A stretch of 64,000 bases of DNA, from NCBI GenBank assembly GCA_024138015.1, contig JAMXBB010000009.1, positions 13,842,561 through 13,906,560 of the forward strand, read 5' to 3'. Position 1 is the first letter of the stretch; each line of letters opens with the position of its first letter. The translations under genes were made by a program, and so were the position numbers. The notes below the pieces were generated by a model. That model saw only the letters and a list, made by a program, of their open reading frames with translations, was not told the origin of the DNA and did no database searches. Shown piece after piece: positions 26,747-39,509 of this stretch. The stretch is from Lumnitzera littorea. Its lineage: Eukaryota; Streptophyta; Magnoliopsida; Myrtales; Combretaceae.

Positions 26747-26790
26747 GGGGGGCGGGGGGGAGGGGGGCTGGGGTGGGTAGGGGTATAGGG
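26747..26790 (+). repeat. G-tract cluster, potential G-quadruplex
   Basis: At least seven runs of three or more G within 44 bp (GGGGGG, GGGGGGG, GGGGGG, GGGG, GGG, GGGG, GGG). It sits about 560 bp upstream of the RRM gene start, on the strand opposite to the coding strand. The small open frame across it (26536-26835) is Gly/Arg-rich by composition only. Confidence 0.8.
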
Positions 26791-26829
26791 TCAAGAAAGT
26801 TGGCATTTGATTGCGAAGTGGTGAGAAAT

Positions 26830-29416
26830 TCTTAGCCACGAAGATACAATTTTAATTTTTCGAAAGCGATGTCATTCAAAGCCATATGAGGCCAAAAACA
26901 GAGCTTGTCATCATGTTATTAAAGACAAAATGAAAACGACAATGACATGTTTATCCAGTTTCATAAACCAAAATTCTTAGCTGTCTTAAAATTTTTTTGA
27001 TGTTTTGTTCCATGAATCATCACTTCAGCAATCCAATTTTTACACTTGCTTGCGTCTTACACTACATGTTTCCCATATCTCCTAAACAAGAGAAATGTGA
27101 GGAAATTAGTAAAAGAAATTAGTGGGAATGAAAAGAAATATAATTTTATTTTGTATTTGAGAATATAAAAAGGAAAATGAATGAAATAGAGAGAGGAAGG
27201 TTTTATTTTCTTCTTTGGTTGGATTTATAATAATAAGGAAGTGAACAGAAATGAAATTAGTATCCGATAAAATTGTTCCCATTTTATTTCAATGAAAATT
27301 GTCATAATAGTTAATTTTGTATTGTCCAATTATTTCCACTTATTTTCAGTAATTTCTCTTCAAAATTTCCCTTCATTTCCATTCCATACATAATTTACCA
27401 AACAAAACATTTCCTTCCATTCACTACTATTTTCACATTTTTACTCTTATCCAAATACACTAATTTTTTGGTTTTTCTAAAAATTGTTTTTAGATCTCCC
27501 AAAAAAAAAAAAAAGTTGGGAAATATAGAATGTAAACCTTAAAGATATTAGTGTGGTTAAAAAAAAAAATCTTAAAACTATTAGACGCATTAAATTCGTT
27601 AATTTCTCATGTATGATTAATTAATTATACCTTTTATTCGTATCTACGGTTTTATTGAGTAAAAATTTAGAATATCTAAATGTTTTAACAATAGTGTATA
27701 CTTTTTCTATTGAATAAAATTCATTTTCTAAGAAAAAAACTAACAATATTATACATTTAACATCAATTTGTGTAGATTTTTAATTAATTCATATCTAAAT
27801 AAATTAAACAGGTTGTCATCGTAAAACATATATGGGAAACAATATCAGGAAAAAGAAAGATATATACAGAATTAATGGATCATGCTATGTCAATATGGAA
27901 AAATATATGATAAAGAATTCTGGTTACATCTACAAGATATTAGGGTAAAATATATAACAATGTTTTCTCTTTTTTGATAATAATATGATGATGAATCCTT
28001 AATTATAAGAAGAACATTTTTTTTTTGTAAGAAAGTTACAAAAAAGAGATTAATATTTGGGACAGAGGGCCAAACTTCCAAGTATTTAAATTAAAAGATA
28101 ACTATTTTATAATATGGTTGAAATAAAGCACTATATCCATCTGTCGTGATAACACCATTAAGTTAATGTAACATGATATATTATTTATGATGAAGCACTG
28201 ATAAAACGTTGACATTGCCTTTTTATTATAATTTAAAAAATAAAATAAAATAATAAAAAAAATCTAAAAATAAAAAGGAAAGGTAAAAAATAAAATTATA
28301 TATAACAAAATATCAAAAAAAACAAAAAATATATGTTAGATAAATGTTAAATAGATAAAATATTAAGAAATAAAATAAAAGAAAAGATTAAAGAGCATAG
28401 TAGAAAGAAAAAAAAACAAAAACAAAAGCCTCTAACTCTCACAAAGCTAAAGGGTAACTAGCGACCACGACCACCATGGGAAAGGAAAATTGGATCGAGA
28501 GGATCCCGTTGTCAACTATCCCTAAGTCTTTAGAGTAACAAAGAAGGTTACATTATAATAATGGGTGGTGTAGCCTATCTTTATGGATAGGTGGCAATAT
28601 GACCCTTTAAGATAAGCACTTGCCACCCAAAAAATTTAGAAAAGGTTAAAAAAAAAAAAAGGAAAAATGTATGAAACCTATTGTGTGAAACCCTTAAGAT
28701 TAGTAAGTAGTTAATCACCCTTAAAATCTTAAAAAAGAAGAGGAAGAAGAAAAAAAAAATGTTTGAAACTCAATCAGATGGTCGAAAAACACTTTTAATT
28801 TTTATTTTTTAACCTTTTTTTTTTATTTTTCATCTTTTTAACATTTTTCTTTTGCTTCTTACTTTTATATTTTAGATTTTTTGTTTATATTTTTATTTAA
28901 TTTTTTTCTACCTTCCATTTTTATTTCTATAACATTTTAAATTTTTCTTATTCTATTTACTTTTTTTTTCCTTTTTTTTATATTTATGATAAATAGTCCC
29001 ATCAACACCATATGGCAAATAACTTATAATATTAGATAAACTTAATAATTTTATTACAACGAATTAATATAATCCATTATTTGAATCACTTTGCAGAACA
29101 TTAATCATTTTTCTTAATTAATTGAAAATTCAATATTTTATTGGAACTTATCCTATCATAGTATAAGTATTTAAATGTAGAGAATGCATTCATTTTATGG
29201 AAATTGCTTTTGGAAATTTTATTCATACTTCTTTCTTTTTTTGTTGAATATTTTATTTATATCTAATATTTAAAACTAAAATAATAAATGAGTCAAATTA
29301 TTTATGAGTTACTTAAGTTTAGCTTGATATTCAATCAAATTCCAAACATTAGTCAAGTCAATTTTGAGCTCGAGTTATTTAAATAGTTTATTAAATCAAA
29401 CTCGAGTTATAATCAG
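26830..29416. other. AT-rich intergenic DNA with strand-asymmetric A-rich and T-rich blocks
   Basis: No gene was found. From about 28200 to 28440 the + strand is a nearly unbroken A-rich tract (AAAATAAAA-type words), and from about 28790 to 28980 it is T-rich with mirror-image composition. The pair could be long degenerate inverted repeats of a foldback element around a 350-bp centre. Base-by-base matching was not good enough to define ends. The stretch 29280-29410 has CTCGAGTTA-type words typical of plant MITEs. Confidence 0.35.
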
Positions 29417-30380
29417 TGTTGAGAAGCTATTTTCGGCTTAGCCCAAGGCCTAATTGGAGCAAAGGCCCAGTATGGCCCGCTTGTAATTAAGGGACCAAAC
29501 ATCTCATCTCCACCCGAGTAATCTATGGTCCTCGAGCACTTTACATATGTTTGAGTGCCTCAAGTGAAGTCCTACTCTCCAAATGCCAAGTCACAAAGCA
29601 CCTTATTATATGCTTGAAAGCACCTAAGCTGCATGGCCTCTTTCTACCTTCGGGCATGCACTCGTCACCCAAAGACACCTTCTCCTTCGCAAGCATTCCA
29701 TAGAAGGTGAACTTGCAGCCTTAGGCCGATCAAAGCATTCTCTCCCTTTACCTCTTGAAATCATTTATCCTTTGCTTCCCCTTTTTCTCTCTTCTCATTA
29801 ATTATGGCATGACATTCATAGTACGATTGGCACACCCAATATACCTTAAGAATGTCAACATCCTAAGTTTTAGATATAGCTACCAACGTGTTCATGGCCG
29901 CTAGCATATTCATAGCCGACCAATACTTAAAGCCATCCCTATCGCCCTCGCAATCCATTTCCCCTTTGGGTAGCTCATACGGAGAAACCCTAAATTGACA
30001 CGCATCTTTAGTAGGTAAGCTCTTTGCATTACAAATAGCACAAGGAGCCAAAAGATAAAGAACCCTCAGATTCAGACTCTAAATCTCCCTCTTTTGACCT
30101 CATCGACACATAAAGCTTGACACTTATTCACTTAATGACTTGAGCACCCCTTCTCCCCTTTTGAGAGTCATGCTCAAAACCCTACACACTAGCATACTTC
30201 ATCATTTTCATCTTTTTTTCCTTATTGATTTGAGCATCGAAGGTCCCTTGTAAACCAATTCATCAAGGGATTCTTGTAGATACCAAGTAGCAACGAGTGT
30301 AATAAACACTTGAGCCCAAAAGTGTTTTCCCTAAGGAGTCTAAAGCCATTTCCCCATCATATTGATTCCCACTATCAACA
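29417..30380. mobile_element. Solo LTR, 964 bp
   Basis: The segment begins TGTTGA and ends TCAACA, exact inverted termini with canonical TG...CA. It is flanked by ATCAG (29412-29416) and ATCAA (30381-30385), a 5-bp target-site duplication with one mismatch. Both flanks have the same AT-rich, MITE-like character, as if a single stretch had been split. There is no primer-binding site, polypurine tract or coding region beside it, so recombination between two LTRs has probably removed the rest. AATAAA (about 30302) sits near the 3' part. The open frame at 29863-30051 lies inside and is not a gene. Confidence 0.8.
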
Positions 30381-30385
30381 ATCAA

Positions 30386-32575
30386 TTAACTTACCAGCCT
30401 AATTGAGTCAAGTAGAGTTTAAATTACTAGCAAATTCGAGTCAAGCTATTAATATTATTACAATTAAAATATTAAAGAAAAACACTTCTAAGTAAATTAA
30501 ACCTGGATGACCATAAATGTATAATTGAATTGAGCTCAAGCTTATTTTGTATTACCTTAAGTCTAGTTTTAAGTTCGAAAGTTTTAGGTTGGATGGAGTT
30601 TAAATTGAAGACAAATATCACAATTTCAAGCCATACTCATCATTATATTTTTTTCTTTAGAGTTGTACCAGCAATTTACCAACATTTACGATGTTGAGAT
30701 TTTGTTAGTATGGATGAAACCAGATTGTCGGGAAAAGAAATGAAGAGTAAAATCACATGGAAGGTTGGAAGTTGTTCTTAAAGCGATGATCGCACGCCCA
30801 AACATCCCCGCACAAAAATTCGTGGTCGAATGCTGACATGCATGTGGATTTACTTTTCGCAAGAACATCATGGAGCTTTCGTCGTTCACGCGAATGTTTC
30901 ACGGATTTAATCATTTTTCCATCTTCTTAGCAAACTTCCACATAGAAAAACCTTGGATGGTTTTATAAAAGCTTTAAGTTTATAATACTTGGATACTTTT
31001 AAAAGCTGAAATCCAGTTTGGATCTAACTTAAATACTATATGAGCTCGAATTGAATTAGATATAAGTATTATTTTAATTATATTAATAATATCTTTTTTA
31101 AAAATTAAAAAGAAACAAGTTTAATTGAATCGAATTTAAATTTCAACTTAATACTGTATCACTTAATTCGACTTATGTACAATCCTAATACAGTATCCAC
31201 AAAAAATGATAATCAATTGTAGAATTGATTGGGCTTTGGAGGGATAATTAGTGAGTTCAACACTCTTGAAAACTTCGAAAGAAAACCTAACGAATACGAG
31301 GAAACATAATCAATATTTAAACTAAATCACATTCATAAAGCAGTCTTAACATATCCCATTTCATTGTGGGATAGTTTTAAATAGAAAATACACATCAAGC
31401 TCACTAACGTAAAGCTTTTTAAATCATCTTATAGATAACATCAGACATTGTTCCCTTCGCTGATGGACTTATAAATACTTATGGACTTAAACCCATGACC
31501 GTAATGAGGAAATCGATCCAATTTCAATATTTTATCGAATGGTTCATCCCCAAACCACAATGATTGACCACGAGCATCATTTAGAATCTAAAATTTCCAA
31601 ATATTATAGATGCTATTCACATGGTTTTTCATGAGATGTATCAGTAGCTAATTTCTAATATCCACTCCAGCTAAAGTGGAAAGCATGTCCCATTACAAGT
31701 CAATAGAATCAACAAATAGAACTATACAACCACTCTGCCCCCACCACCACCACTACTTTTGCTCAAATATCTCAGCACCATTCGCGGTGAAGCCCTAAAA
31801 TCCTAGTTTGTCTATACCTGCTTTACAGGCCAGAAAGAGGCCATGTCTACCCCACCAAGCTTTTGGCATGTAGACACATTTTTGTTTCACACTGAAGCTT
31901 CGATTGTTTGCTAATTACAGGGATTGGATCTGAGGAGAAACTTCGCCAAAAATGTCTTCTTTGAGCCAACAGTACTAATTTCAGGAAGCTGTTAAAATGC
32001 ATGCAAAGCTCTTTTCACTTGATTACGCGTTGTATTAGTTGAAAAAAGCGAGTCTGGATTTTTTTTCGATGGAATTCAACAGACAATTTAAATTTATCTG
32101 CTGGATTATGTAAGTTACACATGAGCTATGATAGGACATAGGATGCACAGAAAATTTTACGTAAAACAACACATCACAGCCAGCAAAACACATCATTCGT
32201 ACTTTTTCTGGACAGAAACAAAGAGACAAAAAACATTAGCTATTACCAGGTAAAAAAAATTCACCTGAAAATCACCAACTCATAATTAAAAACAATGCCA
32301 CAATCCTCTCGCTGAACTCTGTTCCACAGGATCATAATCTAACTCAAGCATGATTCTCTAGCTTTACAACTACAATGAAAATAACAGAGCATAATTTATC
32401 TGTTAATCAACCAATAATATTTCATTTATGAAAATGTTTAGTCAATGGCAATTGGCAGCATATGCCAGATGATAATTATCAACAACATGGCCAATTTGCA
32501 GAGCTATTTCGTGTTTGTCCATCTAACATGATTCCTTCCCATTTCAATTTATATTTTTGGCCTCATCCTAGATAG
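30386..32575. other. Intergenic, downstream of the thioredoxin reductase gene
   Basis: AT-rich with MITE-like words (GAGCTCAAGCTT, AATTCGACTTATG) at 30390-30640 and 31000-31190. An open frame at 30686-30889 on the - strand looks somewhat protein-like but has no recognisable domain. The stretch 32240-32575 probably includes the 3' UTR of the thioredoxin reductase on the - strand. Confidence 0.35.
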
Positions 32576-35500
32576 TCAATCACTCTTGCCCTCTTGGGAT
32601 CCAATTTCTTGCAAGTAATGTTCTGCCTCTAAAGCTGCCATGCATCCTGCACCCAGGTAAAAAACACCCATAATAAGAATCAGAAGCTAAGATACTTATA
32701 GTTCTATCTTCCATAAACTGATGTAACAGAAGTAACAGCAGTATGAGCAACATCATCAGAGGAAAGGGTGTCCAGTAGCTATAGCTCCTTTGAGTTCCCC
32801 CAGAAAAAATCAAACGGTTAAATCCAACAGATCACAGCTAGAGCTAGGTTGACCAAATATCGATATCATGCCACAGAGTTGATTAATGAATTATTAATAT
32901 CCATGGAAAAATGGATATTTGAGTAAGCTTTAGATTCCCAGATTTCCTACTTAAAGGACAACCTACTGCCACTTGTTAGACATGATAAATTCAAAAAACA
33001 CAAAAAATATTTTCTCTGCCATGGCAACCTGAAATGCTTTCTTCTTATTTACTCATCGGTTAGATGAGCCCACCACCATCACCACAACACCACCAATAGA
33101 ATCTTCAGAAGAATTGTAGTTCTTCGTGATTAGATGAGGTTTCCTATTCATTATAATATATCTCTCTACTTGTATGACTTAAATGTCTCGTACTTTTCAA
33201 TAAATTGATTCGATAGACAACACTTGATATGACTTTCAAGAGATCACCGATAAAGATGAGATTGATAATACAATAAATATTATCAGAGTGTTTTCATTTG
33301 ACCCATTAAGCAAGACCAATACAATATTGCATAGCATGTTGCCACCAAAAGGAAAACCCTCATATTTCTTATAGAGAATCTCCTAATTTTTCCAAGAATC
33401 TCAACCCGCAAGCAATAAGAGCAGCATAAATAATCAAATGAAATAAAGTGGCTTAATAAGACCCCATACATAGAGCTAACATCATACAATTGTTAAGCAT
33501 TAGATACAATTAATATTAGTATAGTAAGTGTTGATAGAATATTATAAGTCAATGCCGACCTGTATAGACTCGTAGTGTAACTTGTCCTTCTCTAGATCCA
33601 ACCCACTTATCCACCTAGCTAACCTCGGCTTAGACCCATTAGATGGTCTATCCAGTCATAGCAGTACACAACGGTTAGAAGACAGAGGATAAAGCTTTAA
33701 AATTAAGTTAACAACTACCTCCTACGAATAGTAAATTACTTAGTCATTTTGCGCACTTAACTTACTTTTTACACTCAAAATATCCTTATTCTCTCAACTA
33801 CCATATACTAACTTAAGCATCGAAATAATCACATTGAACAATATCTCAACACCCCTCACCATGTTCTCTTTTGCAAGCTATACAATCAAGCACAAAATCC
33901 AATTCTCTTAATACTCTATCAGTCAAATCTTATAGACGATAGTAGCTATTAGAAATAATATTAAGATTAGGTGATTCCACTAAGGCGTTGTCATATGGCA
34001 CATAAATAACGTAGTCATAATGTAAATAAGGAGTTGTAATGAGATGGAATTTAGTCGTTTTCTTATTTTTTCTAGTAGAGTGTGAGAGTAGCTCTACACT
34101 ATGTTTAGGAGCATTTCACTCTAAAGTGTGTAACTTAGCCCTAATTCAATCATATTAGGTTTTATCATTGCTATATATTATATAAAATCAATATTTGAAC
34201 TTTTGCTTTCATATGAAATGATCCAACCTACCATATCAAATGCACAAAGACAGAAAAATTAACGAAGAGATGATTATCATTGAGTATTAAACAGAGATTT
34301 AAAAAGAAATTAAAAAAGAAAAAAAAGAAAAGAAAAAGGTACCATAGGAGAAATGTCGGGAGAAGAGCCATTATCATATACACCCAAAAGAAGAGAGAAA
34401 AAGGAACCATCAATATGAAGCCTTCATTGTATACACAATAAAGAGGGGAGGGAGACAGAGAGAGTGCTATGGGTCTAAAATCAGCATTAGTTTTTGTTAT
34501 TTTATTCACTGGTTATTGTTATTTTATATATTTTTATGCAGTAGATGTTAATGTTAGGATGTTATGTGGTGTATGTCGTTGTTGTGTCTGATTTTATTGT
34601 AGCGTTTCTGCATTTACTAGTGTTGTGTCTGTAATTTCTATTAGTAATTGACCTTGTCAAATGTAGTGGGGATGTGGTTAAGGGCAGTTATTAGTGGTGG
34701 TGTATAGATGTGTTGTGGTCAGGAAAATAGGGAATTGTGGGAAGCACAACAATTGCATAACTGCTGATAGCACTACTCTATATTTATCGACAGAAATTAA
34801 TGGAAGAAGGGTAGTTCGGAATTCTAAAGAAAAAAGAACTGTATGTTATGTCCTTATGAGATCTAGGGTTCTCTCACAAATAGCCCTAATTTTATGAGAT
34901 TTATGATTCTCTCTAAGCATCTCTAAACAAATCACAAAAATAGGTAAATTTGGGAAGAAAGTAAACAAGGGCAAGAGCATTTGCAACAAAGATTTCACCC
35001 TAAATCGCCCTGTAACACAATTACAAGCACAATCCTGTAACAGAGAGAGAGATCCATCAAATCTAACAGGAGAAGAAAATACTATGCGAATTGACCCCAT
35101 GAATCCCATTTGGGAAACCCAATAGAGTGAACCTACCACACCCAACAATCAACGCCATTTGCACAAAAATATATCCATCACACCTAGGTCGTCTTTTTGT
35201 CCTCTTTCTTTTCCCATTTTTCTTTCTACACTCAATAAATAAACACAATTCTCTCCATCCCCTTACCCTCGCTAAACCACACCTTCTAGAGCAATATACT
35301 CCTAAACATAGAAGTTAGAACTCCTTACACGCTCTCTACAACAAAAAATAAGAAAATGACTAGATACGCTGTCATTACTACCCAGCCATTTTATACTACT
35401 ACTCTACTCTATTTGTATGCCACATTGATACGCCCAGGGATTTCAACAATAGGATTGTGATGAGAGAAAGTACTACCTGGTTAGAAAAATTCACTCTGTA

Positions 35501-38500
35501 GAGCAATACACCTCTAGGGTACTCCACAGTAGAACAGCAGGGGAAAGACTTCTTCAGCTCCTTTTCCTCCAAAAAGATTACACCTAACTTCTTTCTCTAA
35601 CTAATTCCACAATACAGTAAAATATTTATACTCCCTACAGAATTACAAAACTACCCCTCCAACATCTCCAATACACGACTCACCACTGCCACATACTACC
35701 CCACCAAATTAACTTTATACGTATTTACAACACAACACAATACAGACCATACAACCAGTACATGACAGAACACAACACAGCTACTGCATATCTGCACAGC
35801 AGAACTACAAAACAGAACATACACACTAAAAATCACAGAACACACTATACTACACCATCCACGCCTCTTATACAGACGTAAAAGTGGCCCATGTACTCTT
35901 GAGGTTGTATCACACATGACAAAACTCCATTGGACTGTACTATTACTAATACAGTAATACTGACTATACTTCTACTATACTTCTATCAACCATATCTAAT
36001 ACCTAACAAGCAGTCTACTTGGTTCTTTGACATAGTTGTGGTGTGGCAGCTATTTTTCACTTCAATATCTTCTCCCAAGAGTTTCATACTGGCCATGAAC
36101 CCAATTTTCTACTGACAGATAATGTCTCCAGATTAAATCCATCATGAAACTTTGTCGCATTGGGCTCCTTCAATGGAAGATGGAAAGATTCCAGCCTCCA
36201 GCCAACATGGTCCAGCATAAGACAAATTCAGAGAGAATGAACAGGTGGGAGCATTTTTTTTTTTTTTTGTTCTTTTGCTGGGGTTGCAGAATAAAGCACA
36301 AATTAACAGTTTTCAAATTTCCAAACTTATGGTAGATTAAACGTGTCACAGGATCTTAAATTATATGGAGCAGTTGGTTGGTTTAGAGTAGTTTTCCTCC
36401 CGTGTTTCCCCATGATTAATGATTTTTGGGCCCATTATAGAGAGAACCCAACGACCTCTTTGAACTCTTTGGTTCTGAAATTTTTTTTTAGCAAGAAAAA
36501 ATAGGTCCTGCCCTTTCATTCATTTCCTTGTATTAAATACTAGTGCTAGGCAGTTACAAGAACAATAACCGCTGACCTAGAATTTCTCCCCTTTTTAAGC
36601 CCACTAAAACTGACAACTACTGTATGCATGTAAAACAAACTACCAGTACTGCACAATAACACTAGAACGTGACACATGGACAAATGCACATAACCTACAA
36701 TTGACTAAGTCTACATACTAAATTAAACAATAGCAACAGGAACATTAACAAGAATTACTAAACACAGCTAGCAACTTTGATGACTATGCAACACATGGAT
36801 GATGGCTTATAACAAAATGGTTCATAACATTCACCAATCAACAAAAAAAAAATGTAGCATCATCTAAGATACAAGTGTAGCCATTATAGAAATGGTTTAT
36901 CTCAAGCCAAAAGTAGAAGAAATGTGCTAGCAAAAGGAAACCAGCCAAGGAAACAGCACATGTAATTCAATCATCTTTACAAGTACATGTGACTAGCTTG
37001 ATGATAATGGTCTACTTCTTTTTCTGGATGATTAAACAATTTACTTGTTGATGTTCATTATCATGCAACCTTTGCCATATTGTACTAATAATAGTAATAA
37101 CAAAATGAAGAGATAAAAGAGCTGGGAAACACAATGAGTTACCTGTGCCAGCAGCAGTAATAGCCTGCCTATACTTCTTATCCTGAACATCTCCGGCTGC
37201 AAAAACACCTCTCACACTTGTCTGAGTTGTTCCAGGTATTGTGATAATGTAGCCATCAGAATCAAGTTGCAGTTGCCCATTAAGAAATTTAGTAGCAGGT
37301 TCATGCCCAATAGCAAAGAACAACCCAGAAACTTTCAAATCAGAAACCTCTCCTGTCTCCACATTCTTAATCTTTAATCCTCCCAAACTTCCTCTCTCCC
37401 CCCCTCCATAGGCTTCAACCACTACAGAATTCCATATCACCTCAATCTTAGGGTTACTCATAGCCCTACTCTGCATGATTTTTGAAGCCCTAAAGGTATC
37501 CCTCCTGTGTATAATATAAACCTTCAACCCATACTTTGTCAAGAAATTTGCTTCCTCCATGGCTGAATCCCCACCACCAATCACTGCCAATGGCTTGTTA
37601 CGGAAAATTGGAGCAGCACCATCGCAGACAGCACAGGCTGATATACCTGTTAGACATAAATTGTATAATGATATAAAAACCTCACGATTCAAAAGATCAT
37701 GTAATGATATTGCAAGGTCAGAGCAATAATAATCAGTGGATGTGAATTTATGGTGATGTATAATGTAACATCAAAATTGAAACAGTTAGCTGAATATGCT
37801 AATTGCCACCTTTCCAGGGTTAAAGTAGACATAACTACAAATCCCATTATGAAGACTTCAAATTCCAACTAGAGAATTTATTCATTGCTTGCACAATCAA
37901 TTAGCTATTACCACATTAGCAATAACATGGAGCACAATGATGCAAAACTCCCAAGAGACCATGCCAAAATTGATATTTAACAAACTAATACAATCCAGAA
38001 AACATAGATTCTCATATCATACTTATAAAAGGCAAAAAAAGAATCAAATGCCATCACCATATAAATAGTCTTCAAAATATTACTAAGAGCTTACATTTCC
38101 AATTATCTTTTTTTTCTTTCATGCCTACAGTCACCATTTGGCGAACAGGACACTATGAATGTCTAATATCACCTAGTAACCACCACCTATGGAGACTGGA
38201 AATGGACTCAAGTTACAGCTAGACATGGATTGAAGTCAGGATTAAATATCACCATATTTCAATATCCCTTATAATTTTTGGAATTCAATAAGTACACCTA
38301 AAATTTTCATATGTTTAACGTTTTTGTCACATCTATAATTAGCTGTACGTAAAATTCACAAATTAACTTCCTCAAATAGACAATAATTCATCATTTCTCA
38401 ACATACCTCGGTTCCAAAACCCATTCGAACCGTCACCAGACCCCGGAAAATTCAGTCTCTTAGCGACAGCGCCCGTAGCAACAATGACAGAATCAGCAAC

Positions 38501-38977
38501 GACCGTTTTCGAGTCTGTGAACACCTTAAACGGACTCTGCTGAAAATCGACCTTCGTCACCGTCTCAGTGAAAATCTGAGTACCGAACCGGAGCGACTGG
38601 TTCCGGCACCGGTCCATGAGCTCCATCCCGAGGATACCTTCTGGAAAACCAGGGAAGTTCTCGACATCGGTGGTGGTTGTGAGCTGTCCACCCGGCGCGA
38701 CGTCGTTCGCCATCCATCCTTCGAAGAGAATCGGCTTGAGCTCTGCACGTGCGGCATAGATCGCGGCAGTGTGGGCGGCGGGGCCGGAGCCGATAATACA
38801 GAGACGAGTTCGGAGGGACTGGAGATCGTCCATGGCGGATAAGGCAGGGGAAGAGAAGGTGGAGGAGGAGGAAGAGGAGGAGGAGAGAGAAGTGGTGGTT
38901 GTGGTCGCGGTGGTGAGGCCGATTAGGGTTTGGGCTTTCTTGAGGAGAGAGCAGAGCTTTCTAGGGCAAAAGTTCAT
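32576..38977 (-). CDS. NADPH-dependent thioredoxin reductase (NTRA/NTRB type), 381 aa, 3 exons
   Basis: Flavoenzyme that passes electrons from NADPH through FAD and a CxxC pair to h- and o-type thioredoxins in cytosol and mitochondria. Exons in transcript order: 38977-38407, 37646-37143, 32646-32576; phases agree and all splice sites are GT-AG. Residues 1-48 form a Lys/Leu then Ser/Thr-rich presequence of mitochondrial type. A second Met at residue 49 (38833) matches where cytosolic isoforms of the family start. FAD-binding GSGPAA is at 63-68, redox-active CAVC at 195-198, NADPH-binding GGGDSA at 214-219 and HRRDTFR at 237-243; the second FAD motif is VFAAGDVQDKKYRQA. The last exon encodes CMAALEAEHYLQEIG and ends in EGKSD. 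The length fits Arabidopsis NTRA/B (about 375-383). Intron 2 is 4,496 bp and repeat-filled. There is no C-terminal thioredoxin domain, so it is not plastid NTRC. Confidence 0.97.
33529..33960 (+). mobile_element. Solo LTR of the Tat-like Gypsy family, inside intron 2 of the thioredoxin reductase gene
   Basis: It starts TGTTGATAGAATATTATAAG and matches the split LTR at 47073-47434 (shared landmarks ACCTAGCTAACCTCGGCTTAG/CCTAACCAACCTCGGCTTAG and TTTTGCGCACT). It then matches 55960-56060 (TGTTCT...CAAGC and CTTATAGACGAT/CCTATAGACGAT). Thus the two separated pieces on the right arm are contiguous here. It lies antisense to the host gene. The 3' edge is approximate and no clear target-site duplication was found. 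Confidence 0.65.
34000..37000. other. Remainder of thioredoxin reductase intron 2; probable further repeat DNA
   Basis: No coding sequence was recognised. On the - strand, 35430-36000 has LTR-like traits (a GTATAAATA box near 35620 and T/G-rich sequence upstream), so a Copia-type LTR fragment is possible but has no defined ends. At 34856-34925 two ~37-bp near-copies of a 'gagatYtaKgRttctctc' unit lie in tandem. A poly-T run is at 36257-36269. Confidence 0.3.
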
Positions 38978-39073
38978 CAGAGTGTGAGTATTTAAATTTC
39001 TGAATGCGGGTTGGAAAATAGGCGTGGAAACGCGTTTTCAGTATTTGCTATACGGACTTCAGATTGAACTTGT

Positions 39074-39082
39074 GGCGCGAAA
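39074..39082 (-). promoter_or_regulatory. E2F-like site TTTCGCGCC upstream of the thioredoxin reductase gene
   Basis: TTTCGCGCC on the - strand (GGCGCGAAA on +) lies about 100 bp upstream of the ATG at 38977, in a locally GC-rich window in otherwise AT-rich DNA. It fits the TTTSSCGC consensus for E2F/DP factors. Function is inferred from the match alone. Confidence 0.4.
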
Positions 39083-39509
39083 ACGCAATGGAGGGCGCGA
39101 GTCGGAAGGGCTTGACTGGCGGTGGGTTAAATTTTTTTTCTTTAGAAAATAACGGCACCGGGGTATCAATTTTGTATAACCATGATTGCATGCTTAGCTT
39201 TTCCAATAAGAAAAGTGACGATGAAACCTCGAATGATTCGCTAACCTATTCGACTTTATAGCGATTCTACTGTAATCGAGTTTGGTTCGAATTACTGATC
39301 ATCCAATTAAGTTCAATCATCAATCTATTCGAATCTAATAATGTGTTCCGACTAATATGAGTAATTCGAGTTCATATCGATTCTACTACAATTAAATCCA
39401 CTTTGAATTATCAATTGTTCAATTAAGATTCAATCCGTTCAACGCTAATAAGATAATTGAGCTTGAATCAAGTTTCAACTTATCTAAGTAATTCTTAATG
39501 TAAATTAAA

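Noticed and set aside
28200..28980. Foldback element with long A-rich/T-rich inverted repeats
   Set aside because: Compositional mirror only; I could not align the arms well enough to define ends or a target duplication.
34860..36110. Copia LTR in the thioredoxin reductase intron
   Set aside because: A TATA-like box and LTR-like texture are present on the - strand, but no paired copy, TG...CA ends or primer site could be fixed.
38769..38987. Glu-rich open frame on the + strand
   Set aside because: It is antisense to the Ser/Thr-repeat presequence of the thioredoxin reductase.
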